From Sideroxyarcus sp045866275 (lineage in GTDB: Bacteria > Pseudomonadota > Gammaproteobacteria > Burkholderiales > Gallionellaceae), in NCBI GenBank assembly GCA_045866275.1, contig BAAFRX010000002.1, positions 62,001 to 126,000 on the forward strand: a DNA stretch of 64,000 nt. The letters run 5' to 3'. Below the pieces are notes generated by a model that worked only from the letters and a program-made list of their open reading frames with translations, was not told the DNA's origin and ran no database searches. The translations under genes were made by a program, and so were the position numbers. Positions 43,850 through 53,608 of this stretch are shown piece after piece (the first letter of the stretch is position 1; every line of letters begins with the position of its first letter).

Positions 43850-44992
43850 TTAATCCCACGATAACGCTCCCCCCGTTTGATACTCGGTTACCCGCGTCTC
43901 GAAGAAATTCTTTTCTTTCTTCAAATCGATCATTTCGGCCATCCACGGGAATGGATTCGTCGCGCCCGTGTAGAGTACATCAATCCCGATTTGTTGACAG
44001 CGACGATTCGCAATGAACCGTAAATATTCCTTGAACATTCCGGCATTCAAGCCGAGCACGCCGCGCGGCATGGTGTCCTCGGCATAGCGATACTCCAGCT
44101 CCACGCCCTTCTGGATCAGGCCGCGGATCTCTTCGCGGAATGCCGCCGTCCACAGCTGCGGATTCTCGTTCTTGATGGTATTGATGACATCCACGCCAAA
44201 GTTCAGGTGCATGGACTCGTCGCGCAGGATGTACTGGTATTGTTCGGCGGCACCGGTCATCTTGTTCTGGCGTCCCAGCGCCAGAATTTGCACAAAGCCG
44301 ACATAGAAGAACAGGCCCTCCATGATGCAGGCAAACACGATCAGGCTGCGCAGCAGCTTCTGGTCGTTCTCCGGCGTGCCGGTCTTGAAATCCGGATTGG
44401 TCAGCACGTCAATGAAGGGCAGCAGAAACTCGTCCTTGGCGCGAATGCTGGGCACTTCGTGGTACATGTTGAAAATCTCGCCCTCGTCCAGCCCGAGACT
44501 TTCCACGATGTACTGGTAGGCATGCGTGTGGATCGCCTCCTCAAATGCCTGACGCAACAGAAACTGGCGGCATTCCGGATTGGTGATGTGGCGATAGGTG
44601 CCCAGCGCGATGTTGTTGGCGGCGAGGCTGTCCGCCGTGGTAAAAAAGCCAAGGTTGCGCTTGACCAGCCGGCGCTCGTCCTCGCTCAATCCATTCAGGC
44701 TCTTCCACAGAGCAATGTCCGCCGACATGTTGATTTCCTGCGGCATCCAGTGGTTGGCGCAGCCGGCCAGATATTTTTCCCACGCCCACTTGTACTTGAA
44801 CGGCACCAACTGGTTCACGTCGGCACTGCTATTGATGATGCGCTTGTCCTCGACGCGGATCCGTCCGCTGGACGTCGAAGCGACGGTATAAGCCTGTTGA
44901 CTGACCGCAGCGGGCGGCAAGCCGCCCACAGGAGGGATGCACCCTGCCGGGGAAGTCGAGCCGGATGCAATTTCGTTTTCAAAGTTCAACAT
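43850..44992 (-). CDS. nrdB: Class Ia ribonucleotide reductase beta subunit
   Basis: The radical-bearing beta subunit, 380 residues. Diiron ligands are recognisable in LAANNIALGTYRHI and QAFEEAIHTHAYQYI and in LRDESMHLNFGVDVI. The C-terminus FFETRVTEYQTGGALSWD provides the tail that docks on NrdA. The first 45 or so residues (SGSTSPAGCIPPVGG) form an extra low-complexity region not seen in E. coli. The ATG at 44992 has GGGAATTCTT upstream. It lies 63 nt after nrdA. Confidence 0.95.
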   Translation of the reverse strand: MLNFENEIASGSTSPAGCIPPVGGLPPAAVSQQAYTVASTSSGRIRVEDKRIINSSADVNQLVPFKYKWAWEKYLAGCANHWMPQEINMSADIALWKSLNGLSEDERRLVKRNLGFFTTADSLAANNIALGTYRHITNPECRQFLLRQAFEEAIHTHAYQYIVESLGLDEGEIFNMYHEVPSIRAKDEFLLPFIDVLTNPDFKTGTPENDQKLLRSLIVFACIMEGLFFYVGFVQILALGRQNKMTGAAEQYQYILRDESMHLNFGVDVINTIKNENPQLWTAAFREEIRGLIQKGVELEYRYAEDTMPRGVLGLNAGMFKEYLRFIANRRCQQIGIDVLYTGATNPFPWMAEMIDLKKEKNFFETRVTEYQTGGALSWD

Positions 44993-45055
44993 AAGAATTC
45001 CCTTAATCCAATGAGCGGAGCGGCATGCACATGGCAGCCGCCGCGTTCTTTCCAC

Positions 45056-47890
45056 TTACTGGCAAGCTTCACACTCCGGATTGTCAATGGAACAGAACTT
45101 TGTCTCTTCCACCACCGGAGCGGACATCTCGCCCACGTTGCCGTTATTCGACACCGCGTTTAGCGAACCGGCGCGCGAGGTCGATTTCTCGGCCGAGGTC
45201 GCCCCCAGGGTACGCAGGTAATAGGTGGTCTTGAGCCCTCGCAACCAAGCCAGCTTGTAAGTTTCGTCCAGCTTGCGCCCGGACACGCCGGACATATAGA
45301 TGTTCAGCGACTGCGCCTGGTCGATCCATTTCTGGCGGCGCGCAGCCGCTTCGATCAGCCACTGCGGCTCGACCTCGAACGCGGTCGCATACAGGTTGCG
45401 CAGTTCGGCCGGAATGCGGTCGATCCTGGACAGGCTGCCGTCAAAATACTTGAGATCTGCAATCATCACCTCATCCCACAAGCCGAGCCGCTTCAGATCC
45501 ATCACCAGATGCTCGTTGATCACGGTGAATTCGCCGGACAGGTTGGATTTGACGAAGAGGTTCTGGTAGGTCGGCTCGATACAGGCTGAAACCCCGATGA
45601 TGTTGGAGATGGTCGCAGTCGGTGCGATTGCCACACAGTTCGAGTTGCGCATGCCGTGCAGGCGGATGCGCTCGCGTAGCGCGTCCCAATCCATGCTGGC
45701 CGACGTATCCACCTCGACATAGCCGCCGCGCTGCTCGCGCAACAAGTTCAGACTGTCCTGCGGCAGGATGCCCTGGTCCCACAAACTGCCGCGATAGGAA
45801 GCGTAACGGCCACGTTCCTGCGCCAGTTCGGTGGAAGCCCAGTAGGCGTAGTAGCACACCGCCTCCATGGAGCGGTCGGCGAACTCGACCGCCGCCTCGG
45901 TGGCATACGGAATACGCAGGGTATGCAGGCAGTCCTGGAAACCCATGATGCCGAGACCGACCGGACGGTGCTTCAGATTGGCGTTACGCGCCTTGGCAAC
46001 GGCGTAGTAGTTGATGTCGATCACGTTATCCAGCATGCGCATGGCAATGCTCACCGTGCGCTTCAACTTGTCGTGGTCAATCTGGCCATCGGCGGTCAGG
46101 TGCGCCGCCAGATTGACGGAACCGAGGTTGCACACGGCGATCTCATCTGCGGAGGTATTCAGCGTGATCTCGGTGCACAGGTTGGAGCTGTGCACCACGC
46201 CCACATGTTGCTGCGGCGAACGGATGTTGCAGGGATCCTTGAACGTGACCCAAGGGTGGCCAGTCTCGAACAGCATGGTCAGCATCTTGCGCCACAGGGT
46301 TTGCGCCGGAATCTTCCTGAACAGTTTAAGTTCGCCGCTGGCAACCTTGGCCTCGTAGCCCAGATACGCTTGTTCAAACTCCACGCCAAACTTGTCATGC
46401 AGATCGGGACAGGTCGAGGGCGAGAACAGCGTCCACTCGCCGCCTTCCATCACGCGCTTCATGAACAGATCCGGAATCCAGTTGGACGTGTTCATGTCGT
46501 GGGTGCGGCGACGATCGTCGCCGGTGTTCTTGCGCAGTTCGAGGAACTCCTCGATGTCGAGGTGCCAGGTTTCCAGATAGGCGCACACCGCGCCCTTGCG
46601 CTTGCCACCCTGGTTCACCGCCACGGCCGTATCGTTCACCACCTTGAGGAACGGCACCACGCCCTGCGACTTGCCGTTGGTGCCCTTGATGTGCGAACCC
46701 AGCGCGCGCACGTTGGTCCAGTCGTTGCCCAGACCGCCTGCGAACTTCGACAACAGCGCGTTTTCCTTCAGCGCCTCGTAGATGCCGTCCAGATCGTCCG
46801 CCACGGTGGTCAGGTAGCACGACGACAGTTGCGAACGGCGCGTGCCGGAATTGAACAGCGTCGGCGTCGAACTCATGAAATCGAAGCTGGACAACAGGCG
46901 GTAGAACTCGATGGCGCGCTCTTCGCGGTTGATCTCGTTCAACGCCAGCCCCATGGCCACGCGCATGAAAAAGGCCTGCGGCAATTCGATGCGCCGGTCT
47001 TCCACATGCAGAAAATAGCGGTCATACAACGTTTGCAGGCCGAGATAGTTGAATTGCAGGTCGCGCTCTGCCTCCAGCGCCGCAGCCAGCCGCGGCAGAT
47101 CGAAGTGTCCCAGCCGCTCGTCCAGCAACTCGGCTTCGATGCCGCGCTTGATGAATTTCGGGAAATACTCGGCATAGCGCGTCGCCATGTCCGCCTGGCT
47201 CACGCTTTCGCCCAGAATCTCGCAACAGATGTTGTTCAACAGCAGGCGTGCGGTCACGAAACTGTAGGCCGGATCCTGTTCGATCAGCGAACGCGCCGCA
47301 AGGATGGCGCATTTCCGCACCTCTTCGATCGCCACGCCGTCATACAGATCCTTCAGGGTGCCCTGCAGGATCTTGTCCGCATCCACCGCATCGCCCAACC
47401 CGGCACAGGCGGCGCGAATCCTACCGGACAAGTCGGACACGTCCAGCGGGCGCGCGACGCCCGCTTCCGTCACATTCAACACAGGCGCCGCGACCGATGT
47501 GGTTTTCACGCGCTCGCGATTGCGCTGCTCCCGGTACAACACATAGGCGCGCGCCACGTCGTGCTCGCCCGAACGCATCAAGGCCAGCTCGACCTGATCC
47601 TGGATGTCCTCAATGTGGAAAGTTCCGCCATGCGGCTGACGGCGCAGCAATGCGCCCACCACCTGTTCGGTCAGTTGCTCCACCAGCTCGCGCACGCGCG
47701 CGGACGCCGCCCCCTGTCCGCCATTGACCGCAATGAAGGCCTTGGTCAGGGCGATGGAAATTTTCGACGGCTCGAACGCTGCCACTGCGCCATTGCGGCG
47801 AATGATCTTGTATTGATCGAGCGATAAACCGGCAGGAGATGAGGAGGCGACAGACCCGGATGCAGCGCGGGCAACAACAGACAAAGACAT
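45056..47890 (-). CDS. nrdA: Class Ia ribonucleotide reductase alpha subunit
   Basis: The catalytic subunit, 944 residues, larger than the 760 of E. coli. An N-terminal ATP cone (YKIIRRNGAVAAFEPSKISIALTKAF) begins near residue 27. The core shows SCYLTTVADDLDGIYEAL with the first active-site Cys, GGLGNDWTNVRA, NLCTEITLNTS with the radical Cys and GMRNSNCVAIAPTATIS. The C-terminal CxxC pair (PECEACQ) receives electrons from thioredoxin or glutaredoxin. ATG at 47890 is preferred to 47923. Putative NrdR boxes lie upstream. Confidence 0.95.
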   Translation of the reverse strand: MSLSVVARAASGSVASSSPAGLSLDQYKIIRRNGAVAAFEPSKISIALTKAFIAVNGGQGAASARVRELVEQLTEQVVGALLRRQPHGGTFHIEDIQDQVELALMRSGEHDVARAYVLYREQRNRERVKTTSVAAPVLNVTEAGVARPLDVSDLSGRIRAACAGLGDAVDADKILQGTLKDLYDGVAIEEVRKCAILAARSLIEQDPAYSFVTARLLLNNICCEILGESVSQADMATRYAEYFPKFIKRGIEAELLDERLGHFDLPRLAAALEAERDLQFNYLGLQTLYDRYFLHVEDRRIELPQAFFMRVAMGLALNEINREERAIEFYRLLSSFDFMSSTPTLFNSGTRRSQLSSCYLTTVADDLDGIYEALKENALLSKFAGGLGNDWTNVRALGSHIKGTNGKSQGVVPFLKVVNDTAVAVNQGGKRKGAVCAYLETWHLDIEEFLELRKNTGDDRRRTHDMNTSNWIPDLFMKRVMEGGEWTLFSPSTCPDLHDKFGVEFEQAYLGYEAKVASGELKLFRKIPAQTLWRKMLTMLFETGHPWVTFKDPCNIRSPQQHVGVVHSSNLCTEITLNTSADEIAVCNLGSVNLAAHLTADGQIDHDKLKRTVSIAMRMLDNVIDINYYAVAKARNANLKHRPVGLGIMGFQDCLHTLRIPYATEAAVEFADRSMEAVCYYAYWASTELAQERGRYASYRGSLWDQGILPQDSLNLLREQRGGYVEVDTSASMDWDALRERIRLHGMRNSNCVAIAPTATISNIIGVSACIEPTYQNLFVKSNLSGEFTVINEHLVMDLKRLGLWDEVMIADLKYFDGSLSRIDRIPAELRNLYATAFEVEPQWLIEAAARRQKWIDQAQSLNIYMSGVSGRKLDETYKLAWLRGLKTTYYLRTLGATSAEKSTSRAGSLNAVSNNGNVGEMSAPVVEETKFCSIDNPECEACQ

Positions 47891-47984
47891 AGCGGACGAA
47901 CCTTCTTGCGCAGCATGCAGCATGCAATACCCCCTTTATTTTCAAGCGTTGCCACGATTCTGCATCTCGGCAACTCAAAACAAA

Positions 47985-48004
47985 AACTACTACCTATAGT
48001 AGTT
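47985..48004. promoter_or_regulatory. NrdR-like box 1, downstream of the nrdA start site
   Basis: AACTACTA-CCTA-TAGTAGTT is an 8-bp perfect inverted repeat. Its ACTA-N8-TAGT-type core resembles NrdR boxes (ACACWATATATWGTGT). Its centre is 32 bp from box 2, three helical turns, as known for NrdR site pairs. Confidence 0.55.
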
Positions 48005-48018
48005 CGATGTCTGATTAG

Positions 48019-48034
48019 GGGCTAATTCTAGTAG
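48019..48034. promoter_or_regulatory. NrdR-like box 2, overlapping the nrdA -10
   Basis: CTAATTCTAGTAG shares CTA...TAGTAG with box 1 and covers the -10 hexamer at 48025-48030. Binding here would block RNA polymerase. Confidence 0.45.
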
Positions 48035-48052
48035 GAGAAGAAATTTATGCAA
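48025..48052 (-). promoter_or_regulatory. Candidate sigma-70 promoter of nrdA-nrdB
   Basis: On the minus strand, -35 TTGCAT (48047-48052), 16-nt spacer, -10 TAGAAT (48025-48030). It lies about 135 nt upstream of the nrdA start codon, and the leader contains NrdR-like box 1. Confidence 0.55.
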
Positions 48053-48144
48053 GCAAAATTTTGGCCTATATATTTATAGTTGCTGGGAGCCCCCCCAACC
48101 CCAAATTTAAAACCCTCAAGAGAATTTTTCTGGAAATTACACCC

Positions 48145-49179
48145 TCAACTTACCAACTTCCATTTCATCTTTTCCCTCTCCCGCAGCGGCACGATTTGAT
48201 GCTCTCCGAATCCAATCGTCGCAGGCACTTGCCACGCTTCCTTGCGCAAGATGATGGTTTCTTTGTTGCGCGGCAGGCCGTAGTAATCCGCACCGTAGAA
48301 ACTGGCGAAGGCTTCCAGCTTGTCCAGCGCGCCCGCTGCTTCGAACGCTTCGGCATACAGCTCGATGGCGCTGTGCGCGGTGTAGCAGCCGGCGCAGCCG
48401 CAGGCGTTTTCTTTGGTGTGTTGCACATGCGGAGCGCTGTCGGTGCCGAGGAAGAATTTCTGGTTGCCGCTGGTGGCGGCTTGCACCAAGGCTGCGCGGT
48501 GCGTCTCGCGCTTGAGGATGGGCAGGCAGTAGAAGTGCGGGCGGATGCCGCCGGCCAGCATGGCGTTGCGGTTGTAGAGCAGGTGTTGCGGGGTGAGGGT
48601 GGCGGCAATAGTGTCGGGCGCGCTGATGACGAATTGTGCGGCATCCTGGGTGGTGATGTGTTCGAACACCACGCGCAGGTTCGGCAGGTCTTTCAGCAGC
48701 GGCTGCATCACGCGTTCGATAAACACGGCTTCGCGGTCGAAGATGTCGATGTCTGGGCTGGTCACTTCGCCGTGCACCAGCAGCGGCATGCCGCAGCGTT
48801 GCATCTCCTCCAGTGCGGCGTAGGACTTGCGCAGGTCGGTGACGCCGGCGTCGGAGTTGGTCGTCGCCCCTGCGGGGTATAGCTTCACCGCATGCACCAC
48901 GCCGCTGGCCTTGGCCTTTCTGATCTCATCGGCGCTGGTGTTGTCCGTCAGGTACAAGGTCATCAGCGGTTCGAACTTCATGCCTGCGGGCAATGCTTTC
49001 AATATGCGCTCGCGGTAAGCCACGGCCTGCGCGGTGGTGGTGACGGGCGGGCGCAGGTTCGGCATGACGATGGCACGCGCGAATTGTCTGGCGGTGTCGG
49101 GCAATACGGATGCCATCAGGTCGCCATCGCGCAGATGCAGATGCCAGTCGTCGGGGCGGGTTAGGGTGAGTTGTTGCAT
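48145..49179 (-). CDS. pyrC: Dihydroorotase PyrC
   Basis: A zinc amidohydrolase of 344 residues in pyrimidine synthesis, cyclising carbamoyl aspartate to dihydroorotate. DDWHLHLRDGD carries the first metal His pair, HAVKLYPAGATTNSD the carboxylated Lys, LLVHGEV and FEHITTQDAA further metal His, and FLGTDSAPH the catalytic Asp. This is the E. coli-type short class II form. It lies downstream of nrdA-nrdB's promoter on the same strand but is transcribed separately. Confidence 0.97.
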   Translation of the reverse strand: MQQLTLTRPDDWHLHLRDGDLMASVLPDTARQFARAIVMPNLRPPVTTTAQAVAYRERILKALPAGMKFEPLMTLYLTDNTSADEIRKAKASGVVHAVKLYPAGATTNSDAGVTDLRKSYAALEEMQRCGMPLLVHGEVTSPDIDIFDREAVFIERVMQPLLKDLPNLRVVFEHITTQDAAQFVISAPDTIAATLTPQHLLYNRNAMLAGGIRPHFYCLPILKRETHRAALVQAATSGNQKFFLGTDSAPHVQHTKENACGCAGCYTAHSAIELYAEAFEAAGALDKLEAFASFYGADYYGLPRNKETIILRKEAWQVPATIGFGEHQIVPLREREKMKWKLVS

Positions 49180-49225
49180 GAAAGAATTCCGGCTGTGTGC
49201 TCAAGCGGAATTGTAACGTGCTTTT

Positions 49226-49249
49226 GTGGGTCGGGCTTTAACCCGACAC
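49226..49249. repeat. Palindromic repeat, GTGGGTCGG family
   Basis: TGTGGGTCGGGCTTTAACCCGACA-type sequence with a 6-bp stem GTCGGG/CCCGAC. It lies between the RND pump stop and pyrC start on the minus strand. It is the third copy of the element seen at 687-813 and 4339-4390. Confidence 0.65.
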
Positions 49250-49303
49250 TGGCAGCCAACATTCACGGCGCATTTGTCGGGATACCTCCCACGACACCCC
49301 GTT

Positions 49304-52300
49304 TCACTCGGTGTGCTTGCGCGCTTGTCCCGGAAAGAACCGACGCACCACCACAAAGAACACCGGTACCAGGAACAGGGCAAACACGGTGGCAGCCAGC
49401 ATGCCGCCGATGACGCCGGTGCCAATGGCGCGACGACTTTCCGCGCCCGCGCCGGTGGAGATGGCCAGCGGTAACACACCGGCGATGAACGTGATGGAGG
49501 TCATCAGAATCGGACGCAGGCGCAGGCGGCAGGCTTCCAGCACCGCTGCCAGCCGTTCCCGCCCGTCGTCTTCGAGACGGCGCGCAAATTCGACGATCAG
49601 GATGGCATTCTTGGCGGCGAGCCCGATGATGGCGATCAGACCGACCTTGAAATACACGTCGTTGGGCAAGTCGCGCAGTTCCACCGCGAGCAGCGCGCCG
49701 AAGGCCCCCAACGGCACCGCCAGCATCACCGCAAGCGGCACCGACCAGCTCTCATACAGCGCAGCCAGCACCAGAAACACCACCAGCAGCGACACCCCGA
49801 ACAACAGCGGGGCCTGCTGGCTGGAGATTTTTTCCTCGGATGAGATGCCGGACCACTCGAAGCCGATTCCCGGCGGCAAATTGTGCGCGATGGTTTCCAT
49901 CGCGTCGAGCGCCTCGCCGCTGGATACCCCCGGCGCGGTCGCACCGGAAATTTTCATGGCGGCCAATCCATTGTAGCGGTCGAGCTTGGCCGTGCCCGCC
50001 ACCCATTTGACACGCACAAATTCGGACAGGCGCACCATGCGCCCGGCGCGGTTGCGTACCGCCGTGCGCAGCAATTCAGCCTCGCCCTTGCGCGTGGTTT
50101 CTTCCGCCTGCATTTGTACGCGCAGGACACGTCCCTGGCGCACAAAATCGTTGATATAGGACACCCCAAACAGTGCCTGCAAGGTGTCATTGAGGTCGGC
50201 CGTGCTCACCCCGAGAATCTCCAACTTGTCGCGGTCAATGTCGAGGAACAGTTGCGGCGCCGGCTCCTGGCCTTCCGGACGTACGGCCGTCAGCCGTGGA
50301 TCGGCCATCGCCATGCCCAGCACCTGGTTGCGCGCGTCGAGCAACTTGTCGCGCCCCACGCCGCCGCGATCCTGCAGGCGAAAATCGAAGCCGCCAGCCG
50401 AGGCGAGCTCCGGAATCGGCGGTGGACTGATGGCAAACAGCATCGCCTGCTTCATCCTGGAAAACTGCATGTTGGCCTGGCGCACCAAGGTTTGTGCGGA
50501 ATTTTCCGTGCCCGTTCGCCGCTCCCAGTCCTGCAGCCGGACGAAAGCGAGCGCCATGTTTTGGCCGCGGCCAAAAAAAGAAAATCCGAGCACGCCGACG
50601 ACCTTGTCCACCTGTGGCTGCTGCAAAAAATACTGTTCCACCGACTCCAGCACCGCCTGCGTCCGTTCGCGCGTCGCGGCGGGCGGCAACTGAATGGCGG
50701 TAATGAGATAGCCCTGGTCTTCCTGTGGCAGGAAACTGCCCGGCAACTTGAGATAGGTCCAGACAGCGGCGGCCACAATCACGGCATAAATGAGCAGAGA
50801 GCGCAGCACGCGGCGCGTGGCATGCCCGACCCCGCCGACATACGCGGCGTTCAGGCGCTCAAACCCGCGATTGAACCGTCCATGCAGGCCGCGCTCCAGT
50901 CCGGTCGCGTCGTGTTTGAGCAGGCTGGCGCACAGAGCGGGCGTCAGCGACAGCGCGAAGAACGCGGAGAATGCCATGGTCACCACCAGGGTCACGGCAA
51001 ACTGGCGGTAGATTGCGCCAGTGGAACCGTCGAAAAATGCCATCGGCACGAACACCGCCATCAGCACCAGCGTAATCGCCACGATGGCGCCGGTGATCTC
51101 GTCCATTGCCACCCGCGTTGCCTCGCGCGGCGACAGGTGGTTGCTGCGCAGGTTGCGCTCGACGTTTTCCACCACCACGATGGCATCATCCACCACGGTG
51201 CCGATCGCCAGCACCATCGCAAACAGCGTGAGCACGTTGATCGAAAATCCGAACACATACAGTCCGATCAAGCCGCCCATCAGCGATACCGGCACCACAA
51301 TGGCGGGAATCAGGGTGGTGCGCCAGTTGCCGAGAAAAATGTACATGACCAGCACCACCAGGAGCCCCGCCTCCAGCAGGGTCTTCGCCACTTCGCGGAT
51401 TGACAGCTCAATGAAGCGCGTCGTGTCGTAAGGCACCAGCCATTCCATGCCCTGCGGGAAATAGCGCGCCAGTTCCTGCATTTTGGCGCGCACGCCTTGC
51501 GCCGTCGCCAGGGCATTCGCCCCCGGCGTGGTGCGGATCGCCATGCCGGCAATGGGCTTGCTGTTGAGACGCGCGCTGCGGTCGTAATCCTGCGCGCCCA
51601 GTTCGATGCGGGCGATGTCCTTGAGACGCACGGTCGAGCCGTCCGGATTCGCGCGCAACACCACCTCGCCGAAGGCCTCGGGCGTGTTGAGACGCCCGCG
51701 CGTCGTAATCACCGCATTGATTTCCTGACCGGGGGGCGCCGGCAACTGCCCCACCTCGCCCAGCGCCAGCAGGGTATTCTGCGCCCGCACCGCGCGGCTG
51801 ACATCGGCCGGGGTGAGCGCATAGGCTTCCAGTTGCGCGGGCTTGAGCCAGATGCGCATCGAGTATTCGGTACCGAACAGCAGCACCTCACCCACACCCG
51901 GCACGCGCAACAGGGGCTCAAGCACGCTGGCGGTGGCATAGCTGCCCAGATCGACCGCGTTCAAGGCTTCGTCAGGCGAGGTCAGCGCCACCACCATGAT
52001 GAAGTTGCGTCCGGCGCGGGTGACGGTGACACCGAGCCGCCGCACTTCATCCGGCAGGCGCGCCTCGACGCGCTTGATGCGATTCTGCGCCTCGACCGAG
52101 GCGAACTGGATGTCGGTGCCGGGACGGAAGGTCAGCGAGACCTGGCCGGAGCCGGTCTGCGAGCTGGAGCTCATGTAAAGCAGATTCTCGATACCGTTCA
52201 TCTCCTGCTCGATGAGCTGCACCGCGCTCTGCTCCACCACTTGCGCCGACGCGCCGGGATAGGCGACGTTGACGTCCAGCGAGGGCGGCGCCACCGAAGG

Positions 52301-52405
52301 GTATTGCGCCACCGGCAGGGCGCGCAGCGCCAGCACCCCGGCGGCAGTGACGAGAATGGCAATGACCCAGGCGAAAATTGGGCGGTCAATAAAGAAACGC
52401 GACAT
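49304..52405 (-). CDS. RND multidrug efflux pump, HAE-1 (AcrB/MexB) type
   Basis: An inner-membrane trimeric drug/proton antiporter of 1033 residues. MSRFFIDRPIFAWVIAILV and LPVAQYPSVAPPSLDVNVAYPGA are classic HAE-1 beginnings. The central GTVVDDAIVVVENVERN has the proton-relay Asp pair and the C-terminal half repeats the fold. The ATG at 52405, eight bases after GGGGA, is preferred to TTG 52411. It follows its adaptor, whose stop is 2 nt upstream. The outer-membrane factor is not in the window. It is a different branch from the pump at 9118-12318. Confidence 0.94.
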   Translation of the reverse strand: MSRFFIDRPIFAWVIAILVTAAGVLALRALPVAQYPSVAPPSLDVNVAYPGASAQVVEQSAVQLIEQEMNGIENLLYMSSSSQTGSGQVSLTFRPGTDIQFASVEAQNRIKRVEARLPDEVRRLGVTVTRAGRNFIMVVALTSPDEALNAVDLGSYATASVLEPLLRVPGVGEVLLFGTEYSMRIWLKPAQLEAYALTPADVSRAVRAQNTLLALGEVGQLPAPPGQEINAVITTRGRLNTPEAFGEVVLRANPDGSTVRLKDIARIELGAQDYDRSARLNSKPIAGMAIRTTPGANALATAQGVRAKMQELARYFPQGMEWLVPYDTTRFIELSIREVAKTLLEAGLLVVLVMYIFLGNWRTTLIPAIVVPVSLMGGLIGLYVFGFSINVLTLFAMVLAIGTVVDDAIVVVENVERNLRSNHLSPREATRVAMDEITGAIVAITLVLMAVFVPMAFFDGSTGAIYRQFAVTLVVTMAFSAFFALSLTPALCASLLKHDATGLERGLHGRFNRGFERLNAAYVGGVGHATRRVLRSLLIYAVIVAAAVWTYLKLPGSFLPQEDQGYLITAIQLPPAATRERTQAVLESVEQYFLQQPQVDKVVGVLGFSFFGRGQNMALAFVRLQDWERRTGTENSAQTLVRQANMQFSRMKQAMLFAISPPPIPELASAGGFDFRLQDRGGVGRDKLLDARNQVLGMAMADPRLTAVRPEGQEPAPQLFLDIDRDKLEILGVSTADLNDTLQALFGVSYINDFVRQGRVLRVQMQAEETTRKGEAELLRTAVRNRAGRMVRLSEFVRVKWVAGTAKLDRYNGLAAMKISGATAPGVSSGEALDAMETIAHNLPPGIGFEWSGISSEEKISSQQAPLLFGVSLLVVFLVLAALYESWSVPLAVMLAVPLGAFGALLAVELRDLPNDVYFKVGLIAIIGLAAKNAILIVEFARRLEDDGRERLAAVLEACRLRLRPILMTSITFIAGVLPLAISTGAGAESRRAIGTGVIGGMLAATVFALFLVPVFFVVVRRFFPGQARKHTE

Positions 52406-52407
52406 GT

Positions 52408-53535
52408 TCAATTCCCCGGTTTCCGCTCGCCTTCCGGCGGCGGCGTGCTGCCTGCGGGTTTGGCCACGACCCGCGCGCCGGGACGCGCCTTTTGCAGGCC
52501 GCCCACGATGACCTGTTCGCCGCCCTTGAGACCGCTACTGACAATAAAATCCGCGCCCGCCATCCCCCCGGTGACGATGGGCTGCGCCAGCGCCGTGCCA
52601 TCGGCCGCCACGACCATCACGAATTGCCCGTGCGGACCGGCTTGTACCGCACGCTGCGGTACCCGCAGAACATTGTCGGCGGTCGCTTGCGGAAAGCGCG
52701 CGCGAACAAACATGCCAGGCAGCAATTCACGCTTCGGATTGGGGAATACGGCGCGCAAGCCGACCGCGCCGGTCGATGTGTCCACCGCCATATCGGAGAA
52801 GAAAATTTTGCCGCGCTGCGGGTAGATTCCGCCATCCTCCAGCACCAGCTCAAGTTCGGTCGATTCGGCCTGGCGCAGAGCGCCCGCGCCGAGGGCGCGG
52901 CGCAGCCGCAACACATCCGCGCCGGGTTGCGTGAAATTGACATACACGCGATCGAGTTGTTCGAGGGTGGTCAGCAGGGTCGCGGCGCTCTTGCTGACCA
53001 GGGCGCCTTCCGTGACTTCCGCGCGCCCGACGTGGCCGCTGATCGGTGCCGGAACATGGGCGTATTGCACGTCTTCCTCGGCACGTATCCGGGCAGCTTC
53101 GGCCTGTTGGGCACGGCTGAATGCAAGATCGTATTCCTGCTGGCTGACCATGTTTTTTTCCAACAGGCGACGGAAGCGTTGCTCGGTATGGTTCGCCGCC
53201 AGTGCGTCCGCACGCGCGGCGGCCAGCGCGGCCATGAAGCTGCGCGCATCGATGCGGAACAGAGAGCTGCCGGCCTTGACATCGCTTCCTTCCCGGAACA
53301 GGCGCTGCTCGATCACGCCATCGACGCGGGCGCGCACCTGTGCGGTGCGATACGCCTGGACGCGGCCCGGCAAGTCCTGGGTGTAGGTCGCCTTGCCCGG
53401 CATGACCGTGATGACTTCAACTTCCGGCGGGGGCGGCATGCCGCCAGCCGGTGCAGCGGGTGCGGCCGTCTGCTCCTTGCCGCCGCAGGCGGACAACAGC
53501 AACAGCACAGCAAGCAGATTAAGGCGTGATTTCAT
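52408..53535 (-). CDS. RND efflux adaptor lipoprotein (AcrA/MexA type)
   Basis: A periplasmic adaptor of 375 residues with a lipoprotein signal peptide, lipobox LLSAC with the modified Cys at 17. A Pro/Ala-rich linker is followed by PGRVQAYRTAQVRARVDGVIEQRLF (lipoyl half), a coiled-coil hairpin, the matching HVPAPISGHVGRAEVTEGALV half and a C-terminal barrel (GMFVRARFPQATADNVLRVP). A Pro/Glu-rich tail ends the protein. It begins the adaptor-pump pair; no regulator gene is adjacent. Confidence 0.92.
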   Translation of the reverse strand: MKSRLNLLAVLLLLSACGGKEQTAAPAAPAGGMPPPPEVEVITVMPGKATYTQDLPGRVQAYRTAQVRARVDGVIEQRLFREGSDVKAGSSLFRIDARSFMAALAAARADALAANHTEQRFRRLLEKNMVSQQEYDLAFSRAQQAEAARIRAEEDVQYAHVPAPISGHVGRAEVTEGALVSKSAATLLTTLEQLDRVYVNFTQPGADVLRLRRALGAGALRQAESTELELVLEDGGIYPQRGKIFFSDMAVDTSTGAVGLRAVFPNPKRELLPGMFVRARFPQATADNVLRVPQRAVQAGPHGQFVMVVAADGTALAQPIVTGGMAGADFIVSSGLKGGEQVIVGGLQKARPGARVVAKPAGSTPPPEGERKPGN

Positions 53536-53608
53536 GGTGTCGGTACAAAGTGGGGTCGGGACGGAATCGAGTTTAACAAAGGGGCGGGGAATGACAACCG
53601 CGTCGGCA

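Noticed and set aside
45923..47827. Long open frame on the plus strand (634 codons)
   Set aside because: It is the antisense of nrdA. The protein is rich in His, Arg and Gln with no recognisable domain, and the minus-strand frame is a certain reductase subunit.
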